Shown here one piece after another: positions 50,821-64,000 of a stretch of DNA of 64,000 nucleotides. Under the pieces are notes generated by a model. The model saw only the letters and a program-made list of their open reading frames with translations. It made no database searches and had not been told where the DNA came from. How positions within the stretch are numbered: the first letter of the stretch is position 1; each line of letters starts with the position of its first letter. A program made the translations under genes and the position numbers. Source of the DNA: Nitrosomonadales bacterium (GTDB taxonomy: Bacteria > Pseudomonadota > Gammaproteobacteria > Burkholderiales > Gallionellaceae); NCBI GenBank assembly GCA_016716325.1, contig JADJWO010000001.1:434001-498000 (forward strand), read 5' to 3'.

Positions 50821-53643
50821 ATGCCACAAGAGATCAGCACCGAAGTCCTGCTGGAAAAATACGCGGAAGCGGACGAAAAATCGTTGCAGGATGTGCGTCG
50901 CCGCGTGGCACACGGCTTGGCGCAGGCAGAAAAACCCGCCGACCGCGCCAAATGGGAGCAGGTATTCTTTGAAGCGCAGGAGAACGGTTTCGTGCCGGCC
51001 GGACGCATCAATTCGGCAGCCGGGCTGAAGATACAGGCCACGCTGATCAACTGTTTCGTGCAACCGGTGGGCGACGCTATCTCCGGCATCCATCACGGCA
51101 GACCGGGCATCTACGACGCATTGCAGCAGGCCGCCGAGACCATGCGGCGCGGCGGTGGCGTCGGTTACGACTTCTCCTCGATCCGTCCCGAAGGCGCGCA
51201 CGTTAAGGGCACCAATTCGCGCGCCAGCGGCCCGATCTCCTACATGCGCGTGTTCGACCGTTCCTGCGAGACGGTGGAATCAGCCGGTGCGCGGCGCGGT
51301 GCGCAGATGGGCGTGCTGCGCTGCGACCATCCAGACATCGAGAAATTCATCAGCGCCAAGGACAAGGGCGACCTGCGCAACTTCAACATCTCGGTCGGCG
51401 TGACCGACGCGTTGATGCAGGCTGTCGAAGCCGACCAGGAATTCGAACTGGTGCATGCCGCCGAACCTTCCGCCGCGCTCAGGGAGGCCGGAGCAGCACA
51501 GCGTGCCGACGGCAAATGGGTGTATCGCAAGGTGCGCGCCACCGACCTGTGGAAGCAGATCATCGAGAGCACCTACGACCACGCCGAGCCGGGCGTACTG
51601 TTCATCGACCTGATGAACCGCGACAACAACCTGTCCTACTGCGAAGTGATCGAGGCCACCAATCCTTGCGCCGAGCAACCACTGCCCCCGTATGGCTGCT
51701 GCTGTCTCGGTTCCATCGATCTGACGCGCATGGTGAAGAACCCGTTCTCGAACCATGCCGGTTTCGACTACGAGCCGTTCAAGCAACTGGTGCGCACTTC
51801 GATCCGCATGCTGGACAACGTGCTGGACGTGACCGCATGGCCGTTGCCGGAGCAACAACAAGAGGCGGCGAACAAGCGCCGCGTCGGGCTGGGCTTCACC
51901 GGCCTGGGCGATGCGCTGGTGATGCTCGGCCTGCGTTACGACACCGACGAGGCGCGTGCCTTTGCCTCCGACATCACGCGCATCATGCGCGACGAGGCCT
52001 ACCGCGCCTCGGTCGAACTGGCCAGGGAACGCGGCGCGTTCCCGCTGCTGGATGCCGACCAATATCTGGCCGCACCGCGCTTCGCCTCGCGCCTGCCGGA
52101 TGAACTGAAGAACGACATCCGCAAGCATGGCATCCGCAACAGTCACCTGCTCTCCATCGCGCCCACCGGCACCATCTCGCTGGCCTTTGCCGATAACGCC
52201 TCCAACGGCATCGAACCGGCGTTCTCGTGGTTCTACACGCGCAAGAAGCGCATGATGGACGGCACCACCAAGGACTATCCGGTGGAAGACCACGCCTGGC
52301 GCGTGTTCAAGCAGATGGGCGGCGACGTGGAGAACCTGCCGTCCTCCTTCGTCACCGCGCTGGAGATCAGCGCCATCGACCACATGAAGATGGTGGCTGC
52401 GGTCGCGCCATTCATCGACACCTCGATCAGCAAGACCGTCAACGTGCCCGCCGACTATCCCTACGAGGATTTCAAGGACCTCTATACCGAAGCCTGGAAG
52501 GCCGGGCTGAAAGGCCTGGCGACCTACAGGCCGAACAGCGTACTGGGCGCAGTACTGTCGGTCACGCCGGAGAAGAAGGAAGAACAGCCGCAGGACTTCG
52601 TGTTCGACCAGGACCGCCGCATCGTACTGGAATCCACGCCGAAACCGGCGCTCGCCTCGCTGCGCTGGCCGGGCCGTCCGGAACTGCCCGCCGGTAGCGA
52701 AGGCTGGACCTCGCAAGTGGTCAAGCATCCGCTCGGCAGCTTCGTCGCATTCGTGTCGCACACGAAGAACGGCTGCAACCATCCGTTCGAGGTATGGGTG
52801 AACGGCTCCGAACAACCGCGCGGCCTCGGCGCGCTGGCCAAATCGCTGTCAATGGACATGCGCACGCGCGACCCGGTGTGGATCCGCATGAAGCTGGAGA
52901 TGCTGATGAAATCGGCCGGCGACGACGCGTTCGACATGCCGATGCCGCCCACCGGCGAAGTGATGCGCATGCCGAGCCTGGTAGCCGCGTTCGCGCACCT
53001 GCTGAAATACCGCATCGAAGAGTTGGGGGCGCTGGAGATCTGCGACGGCATGACCACGCCGATGATGGATGCGCTGTTCGCCCGCAAGGAACCCAAGACC
53101 GGAACCGACGGCACGATGAGCTGGACGGTGGACATCGCCAATGGGGGCTCGGGCGACGACTTCGTGCTGGGATTGAAAGAACTGGTGCTGCCGGACGGAC
53201 AGCGCCGTCCCTATTCGATGTGGCTATCCGGCGTGTATCCGCGCGCACTGGACGGATTGTGCAAGGTGTTGAGCCTGGACATGCGCGTGATCGATCCGGC
53301 CTGGATCGGCATGAAACTGCGCAAGCTGCTCAACTTCGGCGAACCGCTCGGCGACTTCATGGCACGCGTGCCGGGCGACGCCAAGATGGAGAGCTACCCC
53401 TCGACCGTATCCTACGTCGCGCGGCTCATCATCCACCGTTACTCCATGCTCGGCATCCTCGACCAGCATGGCTACCCGGTGCAACAGATGGGCGTGCTGG
53501 AGATCCCGGAAGGCCAGATCAAGCCAACCTCGATCAAACCGCTGACCGGCAAGCACTGCAAGGAATGCGGCAACGCCACGCTGATCAAGAAGGACGGCTG
53601 CGAGTTCTGCACCAGTTGCGGCGCGATCGGGGCGTGTGGGTGA
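50821..53643 (+). CDS. nrdJ: Adenosylcobalamin-dependent (class II) ribonucleotide reductase
   Basis: NrdJ makes deoxyribonucleotides using coenzyme B12, with or without oxygen. From ATG 50821 ([15 protein letters not shown]) the protein has 940 residues. The N-terminal two-thirds is the ten-stranded barrel, with Cys in [11 protein letters not shown], substrate-site [12 protein letters not shown] (active-site Cys and Glu), and [19 protein letters not shown]. Two tandem repeats follow (each with SxDMR and KL), and the tail carries CKECGNATL ... [14 protein letters not shown], a redox Cys cluster. ATG 50821 has GGAAGGAGG 7 nt upstream and gives the usual family start. GTG 50668, with AGGGGA upstream, is an alternative adding 51 residues. 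The CD-NTase gene starts 3 nt after its stop. Confidence 0.93.
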   Translation: MPQEISTEVLLEKYAEADEKSLQDVRRRVAHGLAQAEKPADRAKWEQVFFEAQENGFVPAGRINSAAGLKIQATLINCFVQPVGDAISGIHHGRPGIYDALQQAAETMRRGGGVGYDFSSIRPEGAHVKGTNSRASGPISYMRVFDRSCETVESAGARRGAQMGVLRCDHPDIEKFISAKDKGDLRNFNISVGVTDALMQAVEADQEFELVHAAEPSAALREAGAAQRADGKWVYRKVRATDLWKQIIESTYDHAEPGVLFIDLMNRDNNLSYCEVIEATNPCAEQPLPPYGCCCLGSIDLTRMVKNPFSNHAGFDYEPFKQLVRTSIRMLDNVLDVTAWPLPEQQQEAANKRRVGLGFTGLGDALVMLGLRYDTDEARAFASDITRIMRDEAYRASVELARERGAFPLLDADQYLAAPRFASRLPDELKNDIRKHGIRNSHLLSIAPTGTISLAFADNASNGIEPAFSWFYTRKKRMMDGTTKDYPVEDHAWRVFKQMGGDVENLPSSFVTALEISAIDHMKMVAAVAPFIDTSISKTVNVPADYPYEDFKDLYTEAWKAGLKGLATYRPNSVLGAVLSVTPEKKEEQPQDFVFDQDRRIVLESTPKPALASLRWPGRPELPAGSEGWTSQVVKHPLGSFVAFVSHTKNGCNHPFEVWVNGSEQPRGLGALAKSLSMDMRTRDPVWIRMKLEMLMKSAGDDAFDMPMPPTGEVMRMPSLVAAFAHLLKYRIEELGALEICDGMTTPMMDALFARKEPKTGTDGTMSWTVDIANGGSGDDFVLGLKELVLPDGQRRPYSMWLSGVYPRALDGLCKVLSLDMRVIDPAWIGMKLRKLLNFGEPLGDFMARVPGDAKMESYPSTVSYVARLIIHRYSMLGILDQHGYPVQQMGVLEIPEGQIKPTSIKPLTGKHCKECGNATLIKKDGCEFCTSCGAIGACG

Positions 53644-53646
53644 TCC

Positions 53647-54633
53647 ATGAGCGGCTTATTCTCTGCACAACAGGTAATTGCTCCCCGGAGTCCTAGCTTG
53701 GGGGCTTTGGGATTGCTGAATCCACTTGCAGTTTCCGCCGCTCTACCTTGGGTTGCAGTTTCGCAGCGCTTCGAACAATTTCACAGCAACTTGGGACTAA
53801 CTCCAACGCAGCAGCTGGATGGCTACACCAAATATGCCGGCGTCGTAAGCTGCCTCAATCGTGCTTACTATGGGACGAGCTCTGAAAGCGATAATAGTTT
53901 TTTCGTTGGCTCTTGGGGAAAGAACACAACTATTCGTCCGCCGCGTGACATAGATGTGTATTTCCTACTCCCCGCCGCGGTTTACCACCGCTTTCAGAAT
54001 TACACCTATAACCGGCAGTCTGCGCTCCTACAGGAAGTAAAGAACCAGCTTTCACTCACCTACACAAACACTGACATGAGCGGCGACGGCCAAGTGGTCG
54101 TAGTCAACTTTGGAAGTTACTGTGTGGAGGTTGTCCCTGCCTTCGCACTCGCGACAGAAGGGCGCTATTGGATTTGCGACACTCACAACGGCGGTTTGTA
54201 TAAGGAAACTGCACCTTGGAGCGAGATGGGTCATCTCGAAACTGCCGATATGACTAATGCGGGAAATTTGCGACCACTCATCCGCATGTTGAAGGCATGG
54301 CAGGCATATTGTTCGGTGCCAATTAAGTCATTCCACCTTGAACTGTTAGCAGCCGAATTTATCGCACAATCGCCTTGGCGGCTAAACAGCTGGTTTTACT
54401 TCGACTGGATCATTCGGGATTTTTTCTACTTCATCTACCATCGGGCAAATGGCGTAGTTTTGGTGCCAGGTACTTTCGAGATCATGTCGTTGGGGAACGA
54501 TTGGCAGAGCCGAGTGGAGTCTGCCTATCGCCGCGCCTTAAAAGCGTGCTCGTATGAGTACGATAATCGCATTATTGAAGCTGGCGATGAATGGCAGAAG
54601 ATATTCGGGACAGATATTCCACGAACCTCGTGA
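53647..54633 (+). CDS. CD-NTase (cGAS/DncV-like cyclic nucleotide synthase) of a CBASS-like system
   Basis: The 328-residue protein is a SMODS/OAS-type CD-NTase, an enzyme family that makes cyclic di- or oligonucleotides on phage infection. The nucleotidyltransferase signature is complete: VGSWGKNTTIRPPRDIDVYF, with Gly88-Ser89 and metal ligands Asp101 and Asp103, and a third acidic residue Glu161 in CVEVVPAFAL. A helical C-terminal part (RPLIRMLKAWQAYCSVPIKS) matches the OAS-like cap. The N-terminus (residues 1-35) is Leu/Ala/Pro-rich. ATG 53647 lies 3 nt after nrdJ with only a weak ribosome site (GGGTG), suggesting coupling. The next gene, a SLATT effector, overlaps it by 1 nt (TGATG). GC content is lower than nrdJ. 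The product nucleotide is not predictable here. Confidence 0.88.
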   Translation: MSGLFSAQQVIAPRSPSLGALGLLNPLAVSAALPWVAVSQRFEQFHSNLGLTPTQQLDGYTKYAGVVSCLNRAYYGTSSESDNSFFVGSWGKNTTIRPPRDIDVYFLLPAAVYHRFQNYTYNRQSALLQEVKNQLSLTYTNTDMSGDGQVVVVNFGSYCVEVVPAFALATEGRYWICDTHNGGLYKETAPWSEMGHLETADMTNAGNLRPLIRMLKAWQAYCSVPIKSFHLELLAAEFIAQSPWRLNSWFYFDWIIRDFFYFIYHRANGVVLVPGTFEIMSLGNDWQSRVESAYRRALKACSYEYDNRIIEAGDEWQKIFGTDIPRTS

Positions 54634-55136
54634 TGAACGAACAGACACAAAACCTCATCGCAGAGTGCAAGCGCCAAGAAGAATCCTGCCTCTATACTTC
54701 AACTACTCTTTTTGAGTGGTTGAAGTCGATGCGCTGGTGGCGCGTAATTTTTGTCGTGTTACCGATCATCATGGGTGGCATAGCAACTTGGCCGCTGCTT
54801 TCGAACCAAAATGATTTCCAGTGGGTCACTGCTGTTTGCGCCCTACTAGCAGGCCTGATGCCTGCGGTCTATAAGGCACTTGATTTCGACGTAAACCTCG
54901 GCACACTAGCGAAGGATGCCCACCAATTTAAGGTGTTACAAGATCGTTTCCGCCAAGCGTGGTGCGTTACCGCGCTGGATGGCTTTGATTCATTTAAAGC
55001 GGAATTTGATTCACTCATGGCACGCATGGATGCTATCCGCATCAGTAGCCTTACTCCACCAGAGCGTTTTTTCAAGAAAGCGCAGAAGAAAATCAGCAGC
55101 GGTGATTATGACTTCGGCATTGATGTACCAAGCTAA
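54633..55136 (+). CDS. SLATT-domain two-transmembrane effector of the CBASS-like system
   Basis: The 167-residue protein has the SLATT layout: an N-terminal helix (residues 1-34), two adjacent membrane helices (about 36-56, VIFVVLPIIMGGIATWPLL, and 63-81, QWVTAVCALLAGLMPAVYKA), and a long C-terminal helical region (95-150). SLATT proteins are predicted pore-forming effectors paired with nucleotide-generating sensors, so activation would be expected to damage the inner membrane and stop phage spread. ATG 54633 overlaps the CD-NTase stop by one base; an ATG at 54591 is inside that gene and rejected. The family call is from topology and context, not from a search. Confidence 0.8.
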   Translation: MNEQTQNLIAECKRQEESCLYTSTTLFEWLKSMRWWRVIFVVLPIIMGGIATWPLLSNQNDFQWVTAVCALLAGLMPAVYKALDFDVNLGTLAKDAHQFKVLQDRFRQAWCVTALDGFDSFKAEFDSLMARMDAIRISSLTPPERFFKKAQKKISSGDYDFGIDVPS

Positions 55137-55214
55137 ACGGGTCAGCATCGAATTAATTACCCGGAGGTAAAAGGTACCGGAGTCGAATTATTTATAAGCG
55201 TACAAACGGGTGAT

Positions 55215-55261
55215 ATGGGGACGGAGCCCGTGATTTTGTGAAAAGAACGGGACTCAGTCCC
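55215..55261 (+). repeat. REP-like motif pair, including 15-mer copy 2
   Basis: ATGGGGACGGAGCCC (55215-55229) is identical to the minus strand of 35882-35896. It is followed by a perfect 6-bp hairpin GGGACT-C-AGTCCC (55249-55261). Such paired GGGAC/GTCCC motifs resemble repeats associated with RAYT transposases, though no RAYT gene is in the window. Confidence 0.5.
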
Positions 55262-55283
55262 AATGTGATTTTTTAGATGGGAT

Positions 55284-56608
55284 CACTAGTGTCCGGTTAA
55301 GAATCGAATAGATTCAGTTGGTTGTTGAAATCGGTGTTTTCTGGCTGCCCACCGATGCCCTGCAAGGCTTGCTGGATGGGCATTTTCTCGAACAGCGTGA
55401 CCGATAGAATCTGTAGCAAAGTGTAGAGCGAAGCGTCCAGATTGAGGCGCTTTTTGATGATGGCGACGAGGACGTAGACCGAGACGGCGATCCAGATTTG
55501 CGCCTTCACCGCATTCTCGGACGTGCCATAGAAACGTTGGATACGAAGATGCTGCTTGACCCATTTGAAGAACAACTCCACCTGCCAGCGGCTCTTGTAG
55601 AGCGCGCAGATCGTTGCCGCCGGCAACGTGAAGTTGTTGGTGAGAAACACCAGCGTCTTGTTGGTTTCCGGGTCTTTGAAGCGGATGCGGCGCAACGGCT
55701 CCGGGTAATCCTGTCGGGTATAAAACCCGTCGAGCGCAATCGTCTGATCGCAGATGATGCCGAGGCTGCGGTCGGTTTTGGCAGAATACATCCGGTGCGC
55801 GTCGAGATTCGACTTGGCGCGGGTGACGAAGAACGCCCCGGCCAGATGCAGCCGATGCAAACGCACGAAATCGACGTAGCCCCGATCCATGACATAGATA
55901 GCACCCGGCTCCGGGATCAACAAGTCGAGGATGCGGGCGTCGTGCATCTTGCCATCGGAGACGTGGATGAAGCTGGGAATGCTGCCGCGCAAGTCCAGCA
56001 GCGTATGCATCTTCACCGCTGCCTTGGTCGTTCTGAAATGCGCCCATGGAAATACCGACAGGCACAGATCGATGGTGGTCGAATCCAGTGCGTACACTGT
56101 GTTGGTCAAATCCAAGCCCAAGTCTTCGCTGGCGTAAAGCGTTCTGGCTTGAGCAATCAAACGGTGAGCGAATTCGGCGTAGATGCGCCAGTCGCGCAGT
56201 TCGTTGGCATCGGCCAGTGTCGAACGGGATACCGTGCTTCTGATGCCCATGTGGTAGAGCTTGGCAGCCTGTGCCGAGAGGCAGGCCTCGATGTCGCGCA
56301 AACTCTCGCGATAGGTGAGTTGAGCGAAGGCCAGAATACGGAAGTGTTCGGCACAGGACAATGTCCTGACGCGATGATCGCCGCCATGCCGAGCCACGAT
56401 GCGATGAAAGGTCTTCCATGGCAGGAAGTCCATGACTTGGGCGAACAAGGGCTTGCCAACGTACATCGCAGTCTCCAGCAGCAGGAAAGCTGCCAGACTG
56501 CACCAAGGCTGGTTCGCCGTTCAAGTCGGAGACACTATAAAAATCTCCGGATGCGGCATCAAATAAGGATTTCAGAGTCATGGAATCGTTTTTAACCGGA
56601 CACTAGTG
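55284..56608 (-). mobile_element. Intact IS4-family insertion sequence
   Basis: The element is 1325 bp with perfect 17-bp terminal inverted repeats CACTAGTGTCCGGTTAA. It is flanked by 9-bp direct repeats AGATGGGAT at 55275-55283 and 56609-56617, the target duplication. The single transposase gene is complete, so it may still be active and the insertion seems recent. It lies 147 bp after the SLATT gene. Confidence 0.95.
55297..56466 (-). CDS. IS4-family transposase
   Basis: The 389-residue DDE transposase has the catalytic aspartates Asp128 (YALDSTTIDL) and Asp194 (YVMDRGYVDF), and Glu297 within the perfect IS4 signature Y-x2-R-x3-E-x6-K (Tyr290, Arg293, Glu297, Lys304 in YKSRWQVELFFKWVK). 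No internal stop or frameshift is present. It fills nearly the whole element between the inverted repeats. Confidence 0.95.
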   Translation of the reverse strand: MYVGKPLFAQVMDFLPWKTFHRIVARHGGDHRVRTLSCAEHFRILAFAQLTYRESLRDIEACLSAQAAKLYHMGIRSTVSRSTLADANELRDWRIYAEFAHRLIAQARTLYASEDLGLDLTNTVYALDSTTIDLCLSVFPWAHFRTTKAAVKMHTLLDLRGSIPSFIHVSDGKMHDARILDLLIPEPGAIYVMDRGYVDFVRLHRLHLAGAFFVTRAKSNLDAHRMYSAKTDRSLGIICDQTIALDGFYTRQDYPEPLRRIRFKDPETNKTLVFLTNNFTLPAATICALYKSRWQVELFFKWVKQHLRIQRFYGTSENAVKAQIWIAVSVYVLVAIIKKRLNLDASLYTLLQILSVTLFEKMPIQQALQGIGGQPENTDFNNQLNLFDS

Positions 56609-56629
56609 AGATGGGATAAGAAATGGGTA

Positions 56630-56764
56630 TTGTTTTTCTGATGGTAGGGTCGTCTTCATCGTGCCCCTAGTGGCGGCCCTGAAAGCCCAGTCCATGGGGA
56701 TGGAAAAAGCACAGTCCACGGAAGACTCAGATGATGATGCGGAACCGCCAAAGGCTCCGTAGTC
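56630..56764 (+). other. Possible remnant coding end next to the IS element
   Basis: A plus-strand frame reads VVFIVPLVAALKAQSMGM ... DDDAEPPKAP before a TAG at 56762-56764. It has an acidic tail typical of real C-termini and no start signal; the frame continues across the IS target site if the element is removed, to a stop near 55230. It could be the end of a broken gene or chance. Confidence 0.25.
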
Positions 56765-56799
56765 GCACCGTTCTTGAACAAAGGCCGAACTTTGGATCG

Positions 56800-58308
56800 T
56801 CAACCCAGACGATTGTCTGCCGGATGATATAGCGGGTCTTCCAGCACGTTCACTTCGATCATGCCCTTGGCCTTGTCGAGCAACTCCAGACAGTCCGGGC
56901 TGAGGTGGCGCAGATGCAGTTTCTTGCCCAGTTGCGTGTAGCGCTCCGCGAGCAGGTCGATGGCTTCCAGCGCGGAGTGATCCTTGACGCGCGCGTTCCT
57001 GAAATCGATCACCACTTCTTCAGGGTCGTCCTTGGGCGAGAACAGTCCGAGAAAATTCTGCGTCGAAGCGAAGAACAACGAGCCGTGCAAGTCATACACT
57101 TTCCAGCCGTGCTCTTCGGTCGAGACGCGTACCTCGATGTTCTTGGCGTGCTGCCAGGCGAACACCAGCGCCGAGATGATCACCCCGACGATCACCGCAA
57201 TCGCCAGATCGGTCAGCACGGTGACTACGGCAACGGTGATACCGACGAACACATCAGCATTGGGCACTTTCCCGAACAGGCGGAAGCTGCCCCACTCGAA
57301 GGTCTTTTCTGACACCACGAACATCAGGCCGATCAGGGCGGCGAGCGGAATCATCTCGATCCACTCCGAGGCGAACAGGATGAAGCTCAGCAGAAACAGC
57401 GCCGCCGAAATGCCGGACAGATTCTTGTGTGCACCGTTGGTCACGTTGATCATGCTCTGGCCGATCATCGCGCAGCCGCCCATGCCACCGAAGAAACCGG
57501 TCGCAACGTTGGCCACGCCCTGCCCCACGCAGGCGCGATTCGGTTTGCCGCGAGTCTGTGTCATATCGTCGATCAGGTTCAGTGTGAGCAAGGACTCGAT
57601 CAGGCCGATGCCGGCCAGGATCAGGCTGTAGGGGAACACGATCTTCAGTGTCTCCCAATCCAGCGGGACATCAGGCAGGTGAAAGGTCGGCAAGCCGCCC
57701 GCGATGGATGCCAGTTCGCCCACGGTCCTGGTCTCGATGCCGGTGAAGATCACCAAGGCAGACACCGCAGCGATGGCAGCCAGAGCGGATGGGATCGCGT
57801 TGGTCAGCCTGGGCAGCAGGTAGATGATCGCCATGGTCACGGCGATCAGCCCCAGCATGGTGTACAACGGCACGCCGGTCATCCATTCGCCCGTCGGTGT
57901 CTTGAAGTGTCCGAGTTGCGCCAGGAAGATCACGATCGCCAGGCCGTTCACGAAGCCCAGCATCACCGGATGCGGCACCATGCGGATGAACTTGCCCAGC
58001 TTGGCCAGCCCGAAGCCGATCTGCAATATCCCCATCAGCACCACGGCGGCGAACAGATATTCCACGCCGTGCTGCACCACCAGAGCCACCATCACCACCG
58101 CGAGCGCACCGGCCGCACCGGAGATCATGCCCGGGCGTCCTCCGATCAGCGAGGTGATCAGGCCGACCATAAAGGCGGCATACAGCCCCACCAGTGGATG
58201 GACCTGTGCAACGAAGGCGAAGGCGATGGCTTCGGGTACCAGTGCGAGTGCGACGGTAAGGCCGCTCAGGATGTTGGTCTTGGCTTCTGAAAAATCTTTG
58301 ATGTCCAT
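56800..58308 (-). CDS. SulP-family anion transporter with STAS domain
   Basis: The 502-residue protein is a SulP transporter (sulfate, bicarbonate or other anions). It has about 12 hydrophobic segments, with the family signature ALALVPEAIAFAFVAQVHPL at the start and GGMGGCAMIGQSMIN mid-way, then a C-terminal STAS domain (EVVIDFRNARVKDHSALEAI). Start ATG 58308 (MDIKDFSEAKTN) has GGAG 10 nt upstream; a start nine codons earlier is less likely. It follows ftsB by 78 nt and could be expressed from the same operon. Substrate is uncertain; in an autotroph bicarbonate is a reasonable guess. Confidence 0.88.
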   Translation of the reverse strand: MDIKDFSEAKTNILSGLTVALALVPEAIAFAFVAQVHPLVGLYAAFMVGLITSLIGGRPGMISGAAGALAVVMVALVVQHGVEYLFAAVVLMGILQIGFGLAKLGKFIRMVPHPVMLGFVNGLAIVIFLAQLGHFKTPTGEWMTGVPLYTMLGLIAVTMAIIYLLPRLTNAIPSALAAIAAVSALVIFTGIETRTVGELASIAGGLPTFHLPDVPLDWETLKIVFPYSLILAGIGLIESLLTLNLIDDMTQTRGKPNRACVGQGVANVATGFFGGMGGCAMIGQSMINVTNGAHKNLSGISAALFLLSFILFASEWIEMIPLAALIGLMFVVSEKTFEWGSFRLFGKVPNADVFVGITVAVVTVLTDLAIAVIVGVIISALVFAWQHAKNIEVRVSTEEHGWKVYDLHGSLFFASTQNFLGLFSPKDDPEEVVIDFRNARVKDHSALEAIDLLAERYTQLGKKLHLRHLSPDCLELLDKAKGMIEVNVLEDPLYHPADNRLG

Positions 58309-58386
58309 CGAACTTGCTCCGGAAAAGCAAATCACTGCCCATATCCTGTGCAGTGAAAGCTGCGGGTATCACTTAAGAGATGCGCT

Positions 58387-58730
58387 CTAACGGTGAACGC
58401 CAGAAACAGCAGAAGCAGGCGATGCTGCCGCCTGCTTCCCTGTTGCTTGAGATGATGGGCTTTCCAGTATCTGGAAAAAAACCTCGTCGCGTTTGATCAT
58501 GCCCAGCTCGCTGCGCGCACGTTCCTCGATGGCTTCGGTGCCCTGCTTCAGATCACGCACCTCGGCATCCAGCAACGCATTACGCGATTGGGTCTGCTGG
58601 TTGGCCTGTTTCTGTGCCTCGACCTGATTGTTCAGGTCCCACACTTTCAACCAGCCGCCCTTGCCAAGCCACAGGGGGTACTGCAACAGCAGCAGCAGGA
58701 CGACCAGTATCAGTGTGACCGCACGACGCA

Positions 58731-58731
<1 letters not shown>
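58387..58731 (-). CDS. ftsB: Cell division protein FtsB
   Basis: FtsB is the bitopic septum protein that acts with FtsL and FtsQ. The 114-residue protein has a short cytoplasmic start, one membrane helix (about residues 4-20), then a coiled coil ([20 protein letters not shown]) and [20 protein letters not shown], the family's typical end, followed by a Ser/Ala tail. It overlaps the eno stop by one base; eno-ftsB is the normal order. Confidence 0.95.
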
Positions 58732-62693
<3,962 letters not shown>

Positions 62694-62705
62694 TCAGGAG
62701 TCAGC

Positions 62706-64000
<1,295 letters not shown>

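Noticed and set aside
51280..52815. 511-codon open frame on the minus strand
   Set aside because: It is antisense to nrdJ, has no ribosome site or recognisable protein, and follows from the GC-rich third codon positions of nrdJ.
56603..56803. 66-codon minus-strand open frame beside the IS
   Set aside because: No start signal or recognisable protein; the plus strand here looks more coding-like.

Overview
The window is a 64-kb stretch of a betaproteobacterial chromosome. The gene orders tig-clpP-clpX-lon-hupB, hfq-hflX-hflK-hflC-hisZ-purA and pyrG-kdsA-eno-ftsB, a class II ribonucleotide reductase, and the moderately high GC content point to Nitrosomonadales, perhaps a Gallionellaceae relative. 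That placement comes from gene order and protein character, not from a database search. Almost all housekeeping genes lie on the minus strand in tightly packed, often overlapping operons.

Layout. 1-4163: cytochrome c maturation operon ccmABCDEF (ccmF runs off the left edge). 4419-5747: a lone plus-strand gene resembling FabV/FabMG-type enoyl-ACP reductases. 5828-7725: ppiD, broken by one frameshift. 7933-12670: a damaged secretion/adhesin locus (AMIN-like/TolC fusion protein, end of a repeat adhesin, GAF-domain protein), full of one-base frameshifts and lying between ppiD and the tRNA-Asp/tRNA-Val pair. 12939-19405: tRNA-Asp, tRNA-Val, hupB, lon, clpX, clpP, tig and tRNA-Leu, the protein quality-control block, with a sigma32-type promoter before lon. 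19444-29274: one long TCA operon, sdhCDAB-sdhE-gltA-sucA-sucB-acuI-like, divergent from mdh (29422-30414). 30490-32945: the three-gene AmmeMemoRadiSam cassette. 32960-35667: a cation/proton antiporter and a dicarboxylate/amino-acid symporter. 35876-37346: two AT-richer genes of unknown function. 37567-41333: phosphoribosyltransferase, a 56-bp tandem repeat copied from the end of rlmB, rlmB and rnr; then tRNA-Leu(CAG). 41560-48202: yajD, hfq, hflX, hflK, hflC, a DUF2065 gene, hisZ and purA. 48492-50417: a DUF1015 gene and an unknown coiled-coil protein. 50556-53643: nrdJ behind a promoter overlapped by two NrdR-box-like sites 31 bp apart. 53647-55136: a CD-NTase gene and a SLATT two-transmembrane effector gene, a compact CBASS-like anti-phage system starting 3 nt after the nrdJ stop. 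55284-56608: an intact IS4-family element with 17-bp inverted repeats and a 9-bp target duplication. 56800-62555: SulP transporter, ftsB, eno, kdsA and pyrG. 62706-64000: start of acs.

The most interesting item is the CD-NTase/SLATT pair and its position: it has no visible promoter of its own and seems to ride on the NrdR-controlled nrdJ transcript. Next are the AmmeMemoRadiSam trio, the frameshift-dense adhesin locus with an apparent collapse at about 11.3-11.9 kb, the duplicated rlmB tail, and a REP-like 15-mer found both near the IS element and inside the last codons of an unknown gene.
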